From Acetonema longum DSM 6540 (lineage in GTDB: Bacteria; Bacillota; Negativicutes; Sporomusales; Acetonemataceae): DNA of 64,000 nucleotides. Shown piece by piece: positions 19,442 to 28,634 of this stretch. How positions within the stretch are numbered: position 1 is the first letter of the stretch; every line of letters starts with the position of its first letter. The stretch is from the NCBI RefSeq assembly GCF_000219125.1, contig NZ_AFGF01000017.1:1-64000 (forward strand). The letters run 5' to 3'. Position numbers and translations under genes: made by a program. The notes beneath the pieces were generated by a model. That model saw only the letters and a list, made by a program, of their open reading frames with translations. It was not told the origin of the DNA and made no database searches.

Positions 19442-20086
19442 ATGGATTGGACGACGTACCTGACCACCCGGTCTGATTATTTGGTGAAAACAACCGTCGA
19501 CCACCTGACAATGGCGGCCTGGGTTATTGCAATGGCGGTAAGCGCAGGTATTGTCACCGGCATTTTTATCGCCAAACTGTCGCGCCTGGCAAAGCCAGTG
19601 CTGAATTTAGCCAGCATTATTCAGACCATTCCGGTTCTGGCCATGTTTGCGCTGCTGATGCCGTTTGTCGGCATCGGTTCTAAAGCCGGCGTTATTGCCG
19701 TTACTTTATATTCTGTGCTGCCGATTATTCAGAACACATATACAGGCATTACCAATGTAGATCCGAGTTTCATTGATGCCGGCAGGGGGATGGGCATGAC
19801 TGAGCGAGACCTTTTGATTAAAGTGGAGCTGCCATTGGCTATGCCGGTCATACTGGCCGGCATACGCACGGCGTCAGTCCTTGCAGTGGCTATGATAACT
19901 CTGGTCGCGCTGATTGGCGGCAGCGGCTTGGGGAAGGTTATCTTCCGCGGTATCACCAAAGTCGATAATACTGAAATCATGGTGGGGGCCATTCTGGCGG
20001 CCATACTGGCCATACTGGCCGATGGGATCTTAGGGCTGGCGGAGAAAAAGTTGCGATGGGACAGCGCAAAACGAGTAAGAGGGTGA
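19442..20086 (+). CDS. osmoprotectant ABC transporter permease (OpuCB/OpuBB-like)
   Basis: 214 residues from ATG 19442 (GAAGGGGGGAC just upstream; an in-frame ATG at 19412 lacks one). About five TM helices and the binding-protein-dependent permease motif EAA-like GRGMGMTERDLLIKVELPLAMPVILAGIRTA (contacts the ATPase). First of four adjacent genes that form a complete glycine betaine/carnitine/choline-type importer. The next permease starts 4 bp after its stop. Confidence 0.88.
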   Translation: MDWTTYLTTRSDYLVKTTVDHLTMAAWVIAMAVSAGIVTGIFIAKLSRLAKPVLNLASIIQTIPVLAMFALLMPFVGIGSKAGVIAVTLYSVLPIIQNTYTGITNVDPSFIDAGRGMGMTERDLLIKVELPLAMPVILAGIRTASVLAVAMITLVALIGGSGLGKVIFRGITKVDNTEIMVGAILAAILAILADGILGLAEKKLRWDSAKRVRG

Positions 20087-20090
20087 TGCT

Positions 20091-20720
20091 ATGGATTATG
20101 TACTGTATTTTGTGGAACAACATGTCCGGATCATCACTGCCACCTGGGAACATATCCTGCTGACGGTCGCTGCGGTGGGGGCTGCGGTGCTTTGTGCGAT
20201 TCCGGCCGGAATTCTCTTATCCCGTCATAAACAGTCGCAAAAACCGGTGTTTGCAGTTGTGAATACGATACAGACCGTCCCAAGTTTGGCCCTTTTGGGC
20301 TTCATGATCCCGTTGCTGGGCCTGGGCGATACGCCGGCGGTTGTAGCCCTGTTTCTCTACGCATTGCTGCCGATTTTGCGCAATACGGTCATTGGAATGG
20401 ACGGAGTGGACAAAGGGATGCTGGAGGCCGCCACCGGCATGGGTATGACCCGGTGGCAGATTTTGTGGCGGGTCGAATTGCCACTGGCGATGCCTACCAT
20501 TCTGGCCGGCATCCGGATCGCTACAATCGTGATCATTGGCTGGGCAACATTAGCCGCCTATGTAGGCGGCAGCGGCCTGGGGAGGCTGATTGTCGCCGGC
20601 CTGGCTACCGCCCGGCTGAAGCTGGTGGTGGCAGGCGCCGTTCCGGCCGTAATTCTGGCGCTGGGCGCCAATTATTTACTGAGCTGCATTGAGAGAAGGC
20701 TGCGCGTAAGCAGAGCCTAG
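20091..20720 (+). CDS. osmoprotectant ABC transporter permease (OpuCD/OpuBD-like)
   Basis: 209 residues, homologous to the preceding permease, with GMGMTRWQILWRVELPLAMPTILAGIRIA as the ATPase-coupling loop. It would form the heterodimeric channel with its neighbour. ATG preceded by GAGGGTGATGCT. A REP-like unit (GAGACCGTTGCAAAA) begins at its stop codon. 113 bp with a TGACTGC/GCAGTCA hairpin separate it from the binding-protein gene. Confidence 0.88.
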   Translation: MDYVLYFVEQHVRIITATWEHILLTVAAVGAAVLCAIPAGILLSRHKQSQKPVFAVVNTIQTVPSLALLGFMIPLLGLGDTPAVVALFLYALLPILRNTVIGMDGVDKGMLEAATGMGMTRWQILWRVELPLAMPTILAGIRIATIVIIGWATLAAYVGGSGLGRLIVAGLATARLKLVVAGAVPAVILALGANYLLSCIERRLRVSRA

Positions 20721-20833
20721 AGGAGACCGTTGCAAAACTCCGTTATTTCCGAGCCGCAAGTGACTGCAGGAGCAGTCAGGCAGATAGGATTTTTGCAGCC
20801 GCCTCCTGGGAGCAGAATAAAGGGAGGAATACG

Positions 20834-21748
20834 ATGAGAAAATGTATCGCATTGCTGGTTATCGGCATATTGTTCATTACCTTCACCGCAGGCTGCGGCT
20901 CTACGTCGATCCCAACGGACAGCAAAGTCAAACCCGTCCGGGTTGGTTCCTTAACCTTTTCCGAATCGGTCATCCTGGCGGAAATGATCAAACTATTGCT
21001 TGAGGAAAATCTGGGCTATCAGGTAGACCACGTCACCAACCTCAGTACTTCCACCATTGCCCATCAGGCCATGATCAATAAAGAAATCGATATCAGCAGC
21101 CGCTATACCGGCACCGAAATGACCGGCCCATTGGAGATGGATCAACCGATCCGGGACCCTGAGAAGGCGTTTGATCATGTTCAGAACGAATACCAAAAGA
21201 GGTTTCAGCAAACCTGGCTGAAACCTTACGGTTTTGAAAATACATACGCTCTCACGGTACGGCGGGATGTTGCCGAAAAGTACGGCTTAAAAAAAGTTTC
21301 TGATCTGGCTAAGGTTGCCGCCAATATGAGGCTGGGTACTGACACATCCTTTCTGGAGCGGGAAGGTGACGGCTACGCGGCCTTCTGCCAGTTATACGGC
21401 TTTAAATTCGGGCAAACATTCCCGATGGAAATCGGCTTGGTGTATCAGGCAGTGAAAAGTCAGCAGGTGGATGTGGTCATCGCCTACTCTACAGACTCCC
21501 GGGTTAAATCCTTTGATTTGGTCGTGCTGGAAGACGACAAACGATTCTTCCCTCCCTACGAAGCCGCGATTCTGATCCGCAATGAAACTCTGGAGCAATA
21601 TAAAGGTCTGAAAGAAGAACTGGAAAAGCTAAGCGGTAAAATATCCACAACAACCATGACGGAATTAAACTATAAAGTGGATGAACAGAAATTGGATCCG
21701 GTCAAAGTCGCCCGGGAGTTTCTGCAACAACAAGGCCTGCTCAAGTAG
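20834..21748 (+). CDS. osmoprotectant-binding lipoprotein (OpuCC/OsmF-like)
   Basis: 304 residues. Lipoprotein signal with lipobox TAGC (Cys 21), so anchored outside the cytoplasmic membrane. The mature domain is of the OpuAC substrate-binding type: VRVGSLTFSESVILAEM, the characteristic DISSRYTGTEMTG hinge, YALTVRRDVAEKYGL, SDLAKVA, and VDVVIAYSTDSRV. Captures quaternary-amine osmolytes such as betaine or choline. RBS GGGAGG. Followed 11 bp later by the ATPase gene. Confidence 0.88.
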   Translation: MRKCIALLVIGILFITFTAGCGSTSIPTDSKVKPVRVGSLTFSESVILAEMIKLLLEENLGYQVDHVTNLSTSTIAHQAMINKEIDISSRYTGTEMTGPLEMDQPIRDPEKAFDHVQNEYQKRFQQTWLKPYGFENTYALTVRRDVAEKYGLKKVSDLAKVAANMRLGTDTSFLEREGDGYAAFCQLYGFKFGQTFPMEIGLVYQAVKSQQVDVVIAYSTDSRVKSFDLVVLEDDKRFFPPYEAAILIRNETLEQYKGLKEELEKLSGKISTTTMTELNYKVDEQKLDPVKVAREFLQQQGLLK

Positions 21749-21759
21749 GGGGCGGTTTT

Positions 21760-22872
21760 ATGATTGAACTAATTAAGGTATCCAAAACCTATCCCGGCGG
21801 GGCAGTTGTATTACAGGACATATCACTAACAGTGGAAACCGGGGAAATATTGATCTTAATCGGTCCCAGCGGCTGCGGCAAAACAACGACCATGAGGATG
21901 ATCAACCGGTTGATTGAACCCACCAGAGGGACGATTCGCATCAACGGGGAAGATATTGAACGTTTCGATCCGGTAGAATTAAGGCGTAACATCGGTTATG
22001 TTATTCAAAGCGTCGGCTTGTTCCCCCATATGAAGATCGGGGAAAATATCAGCGTGGTCCCCAGTCTGAAAGGATCTAATCAGGTCGAATGTCAGGAGAA
22101 AGCCCTTAAACTTCTGGAACTCGTCGGCCTGCCGGCGGACTATCTGAGCCGATATCCCCGTGAACTGAGCGGCGGGCAGCAGCAGCGGGTGGGAGTGGCC
22201 AGAGCGCTGGCGGCTGATCCGGACATTATTCTAATGGATGAACCGTTTGGCGCTCTGGACCCGATTACGCGGGGCAACCTGCAGGATGAACTGCTGCGGC
22301 TGCAAAAGGAAGTCCGGAAAACAATAGTGTTCGTGACCCATGATATGGATGAAGCCATTAAACTGGGCGACCGTATCGCTATCCTGAAAGAAGGGAAAAT
22401 ACTGCAGGTCGATACACCGGAACAATTGATGACCAATCCGGCTCATGGGTTTGTGGAGACATTTCTGGGCAGCCGGCGGCTAGTGCAGCAGCCGGAATGG
22501 ATTTCGGTCAAAGAGATCATGATCACTGAGCCGGTCGTGTGCCAGCCGGATCTCAGTTTGCAAAAGGCTTTGCAGCACATGCGGCGCAGTCTGGTTGACA
22601 GCCTTTTGGTGATTGGCCCGGGCAGAAGACTGTGTGGAATCGTCACCGCACTGGAGATCCACCATAAAATCAATGAAGCTAAGCGGGTGGAAGAGATTAT
22701 GACTCCGCCGAAAGTGACGGCGGGAGTTGACGAGAATTTAAAAATGGCCCTTCAATTGATGGCCGACCATAATCTTTCCAATTTACCGGTTACTGATGAC
22801 GCGGGAAATCTGGTAGGATTGATTACCCGGGGCAGTTTAGTGAAAGTATTGGCGCAAAAAATGGTTGTCTGA
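21760..22872 (+). CDS. osmoprotectant ABC transporter ATPase with CBS pair (OpuCA-like)
   Basis: 370 residues. ABC domain (about 1-240): Walker A GPSGCGKTT, Q-loop YVIQSVGLFPHM, signature LSGGQQQR, Walker B ILMDEPFGALDP, switch His in VTHDMDEA. C-terminal tandem CBS domains (about 255-368: IMITEPVVCQPDLSLQKAL; IMTPPKVTAGVDENLKMAL), the regulatory module that senses ionic strength or nucleotides in OpuA-type systems. Last gene of the operon, followed by a strong terminator. Confidence 0.92.
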   Translation: MIELIKVSKTYPGGAVVLQDISLTVETGEILILIGPSGCGKTTTMRMINRLIEPTRGTIRINGEDIERFDPVELRRNIGYVIQSVGLFPHMKIGENISVVPSLKGSNQVECQEKALKLLELVGLPADYLSRYPRELSGGQQQRVGVARALAADPDIILMDEPFGALDPITRGNLQDELLRLQKEVRKTIVFVTHDMDEAIKLGDRIAILKEGKILQVDTPEQLMTNPAHGFVETFLGSRRLVQQPEWISVKEIMITEPVVCQPDLSLQKALQHMRRSLVDSLLVIGPGRRLCGIVTALEIHHKINEAKRVEEIMTPPKVTAGVDENLKMALQLMADHNLSNLPVTDDAGNLVGLITRGSLVKVLAQKMVV

Positions 22873-22875
22873 GAG

Positions 22876-22913
22876 AAAAACGGCTGTGCCCTGAAAGGGG
22901 CACAGCCGTTTTT
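22876..22913. terminator. bidirectional rho-independent terminator
   Basis: AAAAACGGCTGTGCCC / GGGGCACAGCCGTTTTT, symmetric with A/T tails, between the convergent Opu and DUF3100 operons. Confidence 0.92.
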
Positions 22914-22920
22914 GCTTATG

Positions 22921-23367
22921 CTAGATCTGGCCCATCATGCGCAAAACAACTTCGGCAATGAGGGCTGAGCCGAGGAAGGTGCCGACAAAAACGGCACAGG
23001 CCACCAGAATCAGTTTCCAGCCTGTTTTGGCGAAACTGTCCAGTTCTTTGCCGATGCCCAGGCCGGAGTAAGCCAAAATCGGGGTGGTCAGGGACAGAAA
23101 GTTTACTTTTGCCACATAGGCATTGATAGCGCTTGCGCCGGGAAAAGCCGGATAGGTGATCATGCAGCCAATGACGACGATATAGGCTACGCTGGGGATT
23201 TTTACAGGAATCACTTTAGCGATGAGGATGCCGGCTAAGCAAATGCCGACTAAAATCAGCATTCCAGGCAGGGACTCTATGATTCCGTTCTTATGGCCAA
23301 CCAGATTGGCGATGAGCGTCAGGGCGGCAGTGAGCAGTGTGACTGCGGCAATGTTTAAGAAATTCAT
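22921..23367 (-). CDS. small membrane protein of a DUF3100-type pair
   Basis: 148 residues, four hydrophobic helices (about 5-25, 32-52, 58-76, 115-142). Its ATG overlaps the stop of the larger membrane gene upstream by 4 bp, so the two are translationally coupled and probably make one heteromeric permease. I do not know a function; the neighbouring M20 peptidase suggests uptake or exchange of an amidated or N-acylated substrate. Confidence 0.65.
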   Translation of the reverse strand: MNFLNIAAVTLLTAALTLIANLVGHKNGIIESLPGMLILVGICLAGILIAKVIPVKIPSVAYIVVIGCMITYPAFPGASAINAYVAKVNFLSLTTPILAYSGLGIGKELDSFAKTGWKLILVACAVFVGTFLGSALIAEVVLRMMGQI

Positions 23368-24185
23368 GCTTTTGCCTCTCTTTCCGGCGCCGGCACACCG
23401 AATTTAAGCCGGTACAGCTTGCGATACAGCCATTCGGTCATGGGCAGGGACATCCACAGGGAGATATAGAGTCCGTACAAGCCCGACAGCATGTTGCTGG
23501 CAGCACCCAGGGATAGAATCTGATCTTTCATATCCGGGAACATGGTAACCAAAACTCCGGCGGAAGCTGTCATCATACTGGCGCTGCCAACCCCGGTAGC
23601 CATGCCCAGGGAGTAAGGGTGGAGCGGCAGCAGCGCAGCGGCGAAGCTGGTCATCAGGGCATAGAAAATGGTTCCGAACACGGTGCCGCAGATATATACG
23701 CCCATGACTCCCCGCCCTTCGGCACTGTTTAGCCCGTAGATGTCACCGATTAAAGCCACGTTGGGTTCCCGGGCTATAGAATGGGCAGCGCCGATGGTCT
23801 CCCGTTTTAAGCCCAGCCAGATCGCAAGGGGTACGCCCAAAAAGATGGTGCCGAAATTGCCTAATTCTTGTAAAATAAGGGCCGGGCCGGTCTGAATGAT
23901 CTTTGGCAGGGTAGGACCGACCAAAGTGCCATAGCGGGCCATTAACAGCATCAGGGTAATCGTAATCAGGCTGCTGGCATCGATCATGTCTTTGTCCTTG
24001 GCGATTTTGAGGAATTTGGGAGTTAATAAAATACCGAAAATAAGAGCATAAAGCATGGGCAACAGGATCACCATCCCCGGACCTACCTTGAACTGGATCA
24101 TGCCGATGAGTTCTGAAACAATCACCAGTGTGGCTACGATGGCATGCAGTTTCCAGTTTTTCAACGCGTCAATCATTACGTTCAC
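23364..24185 (-). CDS. DUF3100-like membrane protein
   Basis: 273 residues with about eight TM helices; hallmark stretches ELIGMIQFKVGPGMVILLPMLYALIFG, NFGTIFLGVPLAIWLGLKRETIGAAHSIAREPNVALIGDIYGLNSAEGRGVMGVYICGT and GMATGVGSASMMTA. I recall this pattern from DUF3100 proteins of Firmicutes that sit beside M20 hydrolases. Transport role is inferred from topology and context only. The M20 gene ends 20 bp upstream in the same direction. Confidence 0.7.
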   Translation of the reverse strand: MNVMIDALKNWKLHAIVATLVIVSELIGMIQFKVGPGMVILLPMLYALIFGILLTPKFLKIAKDKDMIDASSLITITLMLLMARYGTLVGPTLPKIIQTGPALILQELGNFGTIFLGVPLAIWLGLKRETIGAAHSIAREPNVALIGDIYGLNSAEGRGVMGVYICGTVFGTIFYALMTSFAAALLPLHPYSLGMATGVGSASMMTASAGVLVTMFPDMKDQILSLGAASNMLSGLYGLYISLWMSLPMTEWLYRKLYRLKFGVPAPEREAKA

Positions 24186-24205
24186 CTCTTAATTTAATTC
24201 TAAAG

Positions 24206-25513
24206 TTAAGAAAAGTACCCTTCCAGTATTTTAAGATATTGCTCCTTGGTCAGGAGCGGCTTGAACTGCTGCTGAATGTCTTTGGCCTGTTTGGCTCCGT
24301 CGGCCAGTAAATCAATGACAGTCATGGCCATCAGCTTGGCCGGCAGAACACAGGCCGCTTGATAATCAGCCACCTTAAAATCTCTGGTGTGCAGGGCTCC
24401 GAAAACGCCGCCTACGAAGGGATGCAGCGATGGCAGGAGATGGGAGATGTCCCCCATGTCAGTGGAAGCGCCAAAATGACCGGCATTGATGATTTGTTCC
24501 GGTGGGATCAGCCGGGCGGCATTGTCCTTAAACAACAAATTCATGGACCGGGAACTGGCCAGAGGCAAATAACCGGGAATGGTCTTAATCACGGTTTGAG
24601 CTCCAATGGCATCGCCGCCGGCTTTTAAGGCCCGGTCCACCTTGTGGTGGGTAGTGTCAATGGCCGCCATGGTTTTGGCCCGGACATAGGTTTCCAGGCG
24701 TACGTCAGCCGGTACCGTATTGACTAGATCACCTCCTTTGGTGATGACCGGGTGGACCCGGATGATATCGGAATCCCGGAAGGTTTCCCTCAGGGCATGG
24801 ATGCCCATCAGGCCCAGCATGGCGGCGTTCAGGGCATTGACTCCCTGATCGGGCGCCTCGGCGGCGTGAGCCTCTCTGCCGATATATTGAATGGTCTTGC
24901 CGATAAAGCCGTTGCTGGAATCGCCGAGAGCTACCAGCGGCCGGGGAGCATTCTTTTGGGAATGGATCATCATCGCTAAATCCACATCGTCGAATTCGCC
25001 CCGGTAGACCAGTTCCTGCTTGCCGCCGAGAAAGTGGATTTTGCCTTGCTCCCTCAATTGCTGCCGGTAGGCAATCTCTATATATTCCTCCGCCGGCACG
25101 GCCATAAAACTGACCCGGCCGGCCAGTTCGGGAGCTATGCCGCTTTCAGCCAGCCCCAGCGCCACCCCGGCCATGGCGGCTATCTGCAGAAAATGACCGC
25201 AGGTATGGGCAGCTCCGGTTTGGGGGTCGGCATCAGGGCTATCGGGGCAGATGACCGCGTCCAGTTCCCCCAGCACGGCTACATTGGGACCCGGCTGTCC
25301 ACCTTCCAGCATGGCCCGGACACCGGTAATCGCCAGCCCTTCCCGGCAGGAAAGGCCCAGTTCCTTAAAAAAACCGCCGGTCAGAGCGGCAGTTTTGTAT
25401 TCTTTGTAACCCAATTCCGGGTTTTTCTGGATCTCCTTTGCCAGGCCGATAATCCGGGACGACTGGGCGTCGATCGTCTGGCCGACTTGGTTTTTTAGTT
25501 CCTCCGTAATCAT
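24206..25513 (-). CDS. M20 peptidase, AbgB-like
   Basis: 435 residues from ATG 25513 (GAGGTGCTGTC upstream; the frame is open further to 25636 with no ribosome site). Features: KEIQKNPELGYKEYKT, ELDAVICPDSPDADPQTGAAHTCGHFLQIAAM (metal-binding CGH), VPAEEYIE (catalytic Glu), GREAHAAEAPDQGVNALNA (dimerisation domain) and STDMGDISHLLPSLHPFVG near the C-terminus. This resembles the AbgB subunit of p-aminobenzoyl-glutamate hydrolase and related amidohydrolases. First gene of an operon with the two membrane proteins, which would import the substrate. Confidence 0.85.
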   Translation of the reverse strand: MITEELKNQVGQTIDAQSSRIIGLAKEIQKNPELGYKEYKTAALTGGFFKELGLSCREGLAITGVRAMLEGGQPGPNVAVLGELDAVICPDSPDADPQTGAAHTCGHFLQIAAMAGVALGLAESGIAPELAGRVSFMAVPAEEYIEIAYRQQLREQGKIHFLGGKQELVYRGEFDDVDLAMMIHSQKNAPRPLVALGDSSNGFIGKTIQYIGREAHAAEAPDQGVNALNAAMLGLMGIHALRETFRDSDIIRVHPVITKGGDLVNTVPADVRLETYVRAKTMAAIDTTHHKVDRALKAGGDAIGAQTVIKTIPGYLPLASSRSMNLLFKDNAARLIPPEQIINAGHFGASTDMGDISHLLPSLHPFVGGVFGALHTRDFKVADYQAACVLPAKLMAMTVIDLLADGAKQAKDIQQQFKPLLTKEQYLKILEGYFS

Positions 25514-25539
25514 GACAGCACCTCGTTTTCTTTTCGGGA

Positions 25540-25570
25540 ACTTGTTGTACAATTCATTTCGCCAACAAGT
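25540..25570. promoter_or_regulatory. inverted repeat upstream of the M20/DUF3100 operon
   Basis: ACTTGTTG (25540-25547) and CAACAAGT (25563-25570), with further TTGTAC/GTACAA pieces beside it, 27-57 bp upstream of the M20 start. A likely operator; no regulator gene is adjacent. Confidence 0.5.
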
Positions 25571-25771
25571 ACAAAAATCCTGTATAAAAGGACATGAAAT
25601 GCAAAAAAAAGTACAAAACAAAATATTTGTCAGCAAAATAAAGGCACGAAAATTTTAGTATGCAGAGAGGGTAAATACATAAACCCGCGAAAAAGAAAAG
25701 CAAAGAAGGGATTTTACAGGTATTATGGAAAATATAAAGACTGCCAATATTAAGGCGAAGGAGTGATCAGC

Positions 25772-26248
25772 ATGATACAGGGAGATATGAAAAATCTGGA
25801 TCAGGAACTGTTTTTGTTTCATCCCTTGCTGCAAAAGGGGCTGCAATACCTGAAAAATACAGATTTTTCTAAGCTAGCGGCCGGCCGGTATGAAATTGAC
25901 GGTGATATCTTATTTGCGCTGGTGCAGGAATATGAGCCTCAGCCTAAGCAAGACCGCAAGGCTGAAACCCATGCCAAATATGCCGATGTCCAGTATGTGG
26001 CTCAAGGGCAGGAATGTATCGGTTTTGCCCGTTTAACACCCGATTGTGAAGTGGCGGAAGACAAGCTGGCCGAGAAAGACGCCGTTTTCTATAAAACGGT
26101 GAAAGACGAAGTGGATCTGGTTCTCGATGCCGGATCTTATGCCGTATTTATGCCGGCGGATGTGCACCGGCCATGCTGCCTGGGACCCGCCGGCAGGGTT
26201 CAGGTGAAAAAAGTGGTGTTGAAGGTGAAAGTCAGCGTATTGAAGTAG
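25772..26248 (+). CDS. YhcH/YjgK/YiaL family protein
   Basis: 158 residues from ATG 25772 (AAGGAG at 25757). Single-domain cupin-like beta-barrel protein of the YhcH/NanQ family: AGRYEIDGDILFALVQEYEP, HAKYADVQYVAQGQE and MPADVHRPCC carry the conserved His/Glu metal-site residues (H73-type, E, H). Characterised members act on sugars, for example the sialic acid anomerase NanQ. No sugar genes are adjacent, so the substrate is open. Confidence 0.85.
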   Translation: MIQGDMKNLDQELFLFHPLLQKGLQYLKNTDFSKLAAGRYEIDGDILFALVQEYEPQPKQDRKAETHAKYADVQYVAQGQECIGFARLTPDCEVAEDKLAEKDAVFYKTVKDEVDLVLDAGSYAVFMPADVHRPCCLGPAGRVQVKKVVLKVKVSVLK

Positions 26249-26275
26249 GTTTAGCCAATGGGGCCTTTATCGATA

Positions 26276-27229
26276 TTATAATACAATACTGGCCGGTTCC
26301 AGCCGTTTGATGCCTTTTGCTTTTTCCAGGTCTTTCATCAATACGGCCAAGGCCCGGTCTTTTTCTTTGGCTTCCAGCATGACATCAAAGTCCCGGTCCA
26401 ATTCTTTTGCTATATGCAAAAATGGCAGAAAATCATCAATATGGACATATGCAGCGTGAGGCCGGGGATCTTTGGCGCTTTTTGCACTGGATAAATGGAT
26501 TTTTGGGGTATGCTCTCCCCACGTAGCCACGATGTCCGCCCATAACTCGCCCAGATTTTCCCCGCGCTGCAGGCATTGGTGATGATGCAGGTCAAATACC
26601 ATGGGGCACCCCAGTTTCTGGCAGAGGGGCAGCACGTCTGACGCATCGTAACTTTTGTCGTCGTTTTCAATTATGATCCGCAGGCGGATGTTATCCGGCA
26701 GCTGCTGATACTCTTTCACAAACCGCTCCAGGGAAGATGCTTTGTTTTTATATACTCCGCCGGCATGAAGGACAAACTGGGGGGCATAGGGGAGTCCCAT
26801 GGCGTCGAACATGGCCCCGTGGTAGGCCAATTCCCGCAGGGCGGCCGCCAGGACATCCTTCTTTGGGGTGCTCAACAGCGTTAGATGGTCGGGATGAGCG
26901 CTGACTCTAACACCGTGGGTGGTAACAAAGGCGCCGATTTCGTGCCATTGGGACCGGAATTCTCCGATATAATCCCAGCCTTTGGTTACCGGATGTGACG
27001 CTAAAGGAACCATACGGGAACTAAACCGGTATACATTAATCCGGCGGGACTGATTATAATACAAAACTTGCCGGGTGGCTTCCAGATTATGAGCCAGGAT
27101 CCGCCGCAGCAGGTCCAGCTGTTCCGGCTGTTCTTCGACTTTTTTCAGCTTTTTGAGGGTGATCGATTGATTGGGGGAGCCGTTGGGAATTCCCAGGGCC
27201 TTGGCTACATAGCCGAATCGTACTCGCAT
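26276..27229 (-). CDS. uvsE: UV damage endonuclease UvsE
   Basis: 317 residues from the ATG at 27229, which follows AGGAGGATGCC; the open frame continues upstream without a ribosome site. TIM-barrel UvdE/UvsE family: RFGYVAKAL at the N-terminus, INVYRFSSRMVPLASHP, HPDHLTLLSTP, FVLHAGGVYKNK, RIIIENDDKSY, VFDLHHHQC, KIHLSSAK and HAAYVHIDDF supply the His/Glu/Asp metal ligands. It nicks DNA 5' of UV photoproducts in an excision pathway independent of UvrABC; common in spore-formers. Confidence 0.92.
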   Translation of the reverse strand: MRVRFGYVAKALGIPNGSPNQSITLKKLKKVEEQPEQLDLLRRILAHNLEATRQVLYYNQSRRINVYRFSSRMVPLASHPVTKGWDYIGEFRSQWHEIGAFVTTHGVRVSAHPDHLTLLSTPKKDVLAAALRELAYHGAMFDAMGLPYAPQFVLHAGGVYKNKASSLERFVKEYQQLPDNIRLRIIIENDDKSYDASDVLPLCQKLGCPMVFDLHHHQCLQRGENLGELWADIVATWGEHTPKIHLSSAKSAKDPRPHAAYVHIDDFLPFLHIAKELDRDFDVMLEAKEKDRALAVLMKDLEKAKGIKRLEPASIVL

Positions 27230-27492
27230 GGCATCCTCCTGAAAATGATTCTCGGGTAGAGGGTAATTGTCCGTATTATATATTGTTTTAGCGTCTGGCG
27301 CAACCATTTGTTGCCGCTTTCGGCCGCCGCTGCCCCGGATGAACAGTACCGTCTGTGCACTTTATCGGCTATAAGAAGAATTTTCTAAAAACTTATAAGT
27401 TATTTGGAAAAGAAATCCTTTGTATAATTTGACCCGTATGGTATGATATAGGACAGAAAATTGCGCGGCATGTACGTAGGAGGCGAGCTATT

Positions 27493-28566
27493 GTGGTACA
27501 ATTCGAAACAGCGGAAAATGCGGCGGAAAATTGCCCGCACTGCCGCAGCCGGGTCGAGGCCCGGCAATATAAGTTTTGTCCTTTTTGCGGCGGAAACTTG
27601 TCGGCGGCAGTCTCGAAAGAAGCGTCGGACTGCCGGTATGATGATGTGGAAACCGTCGAGGATATCATCCGGGTCTACGAACAGTTTGTTGCCGAGAAAA
27701 AGCACCAGGGTCTGCCGGATGATGTCATCCAGGCAGCAGCTGCGGAATGGGCAAACAAATTAAAGGCGAAAGTTCAGACAAAAATCAATTTGTCGGAGAA
27801 AAAAAGGGTATCTCCCCCCCCTTGGGAAACCGATATTTTCAGCGTCGTTTTAAAATATTGCCCTCATCCGGAGCAACTGGCGGATCGTCTTCAGCAGTAT
27901 CTTTTGCGCAGCCGGACGGCTATTCGGATGGCGCTCCTGGCTACACCTTCCCTGATAATTTATCAGCGCAAGCTGGATAAAATCGTCCCCATCCTGCGGG
28001 AGTTTCTAGCAGAACAGGCGACGATTGCGCTGATACCGGGCCGCTTTATTGCCGATCAGTCCTTTACTCAGGTGTATCCGGCCTGGAGCCAACTGGATGG
28101 AGTCACCCGGCGGTTAATTGAAGCGGCGCCGCCCTTGTTATGGGCGGGTCAGACAATCTACGGGGTGTATCGGATTACTCATGAGGCAGCAGGGCTGGCG
28201 ATCCTGGTGATCAGTGATCAGGGACTTTATTTCTTATCCGGGGACACGGGCGTTCCCGACTGCCATTGGCGGGATATACCCTATTACCTTTTAGAAGACG
28301 TCTATTCCAGCAATATTGCGGGGATTCTGGAAGTTGTGCATCGCCATACCGGACAGGAAGAAATCGACTTTCCCTTGTCCGAGGAAGCTGAGGCCGCCTA
28401 TGAAACCATCCAGCGGGCCAGGAAAGCGGGAGATGCCAGGCTGCAGATTCGGCGGCGCTGTTCCAAGTGCGGTGCAGTCGGCCAGGAAAATGCATTCCGG
28501 GCCTATGAACGGGATCAATGCGAATATTGCGGTTTTGATCTGGAACGTAAGCTGCTTTATCGTTAA
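27493..28566 (+). CDS. zinc-ribbon protein, unknown
   Basis: 357 residues from GTG 27493 (TAGGAGGCGAG upstream). An N-terminal zinc ribbon (CPHCRSR...FCPFCGG, residues about 14-36) and a C-terminal one (CSKCGAVG...CEYCGFD, about 322-350) frame a central region with no recognised motif, apart from a PH-like stretch around IYGVYRITHEAAGLAILVISDQGLYFLSG (about 215-245). Cytosolic. Next gene is speE, 69 bp downstream. Confidence 0.6.
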   Translation: MVQFETAENAAENCPHCRSRVEARQYKFCPFCGGNLSAAVSKEASDCRYDDVETVEDIIRVYEQFVAEKKHQGLPDDVIQAAAAEWANKLKAKVQTKINLSEKKRVSPPPWETDIFSVVLKYCPHPEQLADRLQQYLLRSRTAIRMALLATPSLIIYQRKLDKIVPILREFLAEQATIALIPGRFIADQSFTQVYPAWSQLDGVTRRLIEAAPPLLWAGQTIYGVYRITHEAAGLAILVISDQGLYFLSGDTGVPDCHWRDIPYYLLEDVYSSNIAGILEVVHRHTGQEEIDFPLSEEAEAAYETIQRARKAGDARLQIRRRCSKCGAVGQENAFRAYERDQCEYCGFDLERKLLYR

Positions 28567-28634
28567 TTTGCCGCATCATTGCATAAGCTACTATTAAATA
28601 ATAACGCAAAAAGTATAACCCGAGGAGGAATATT

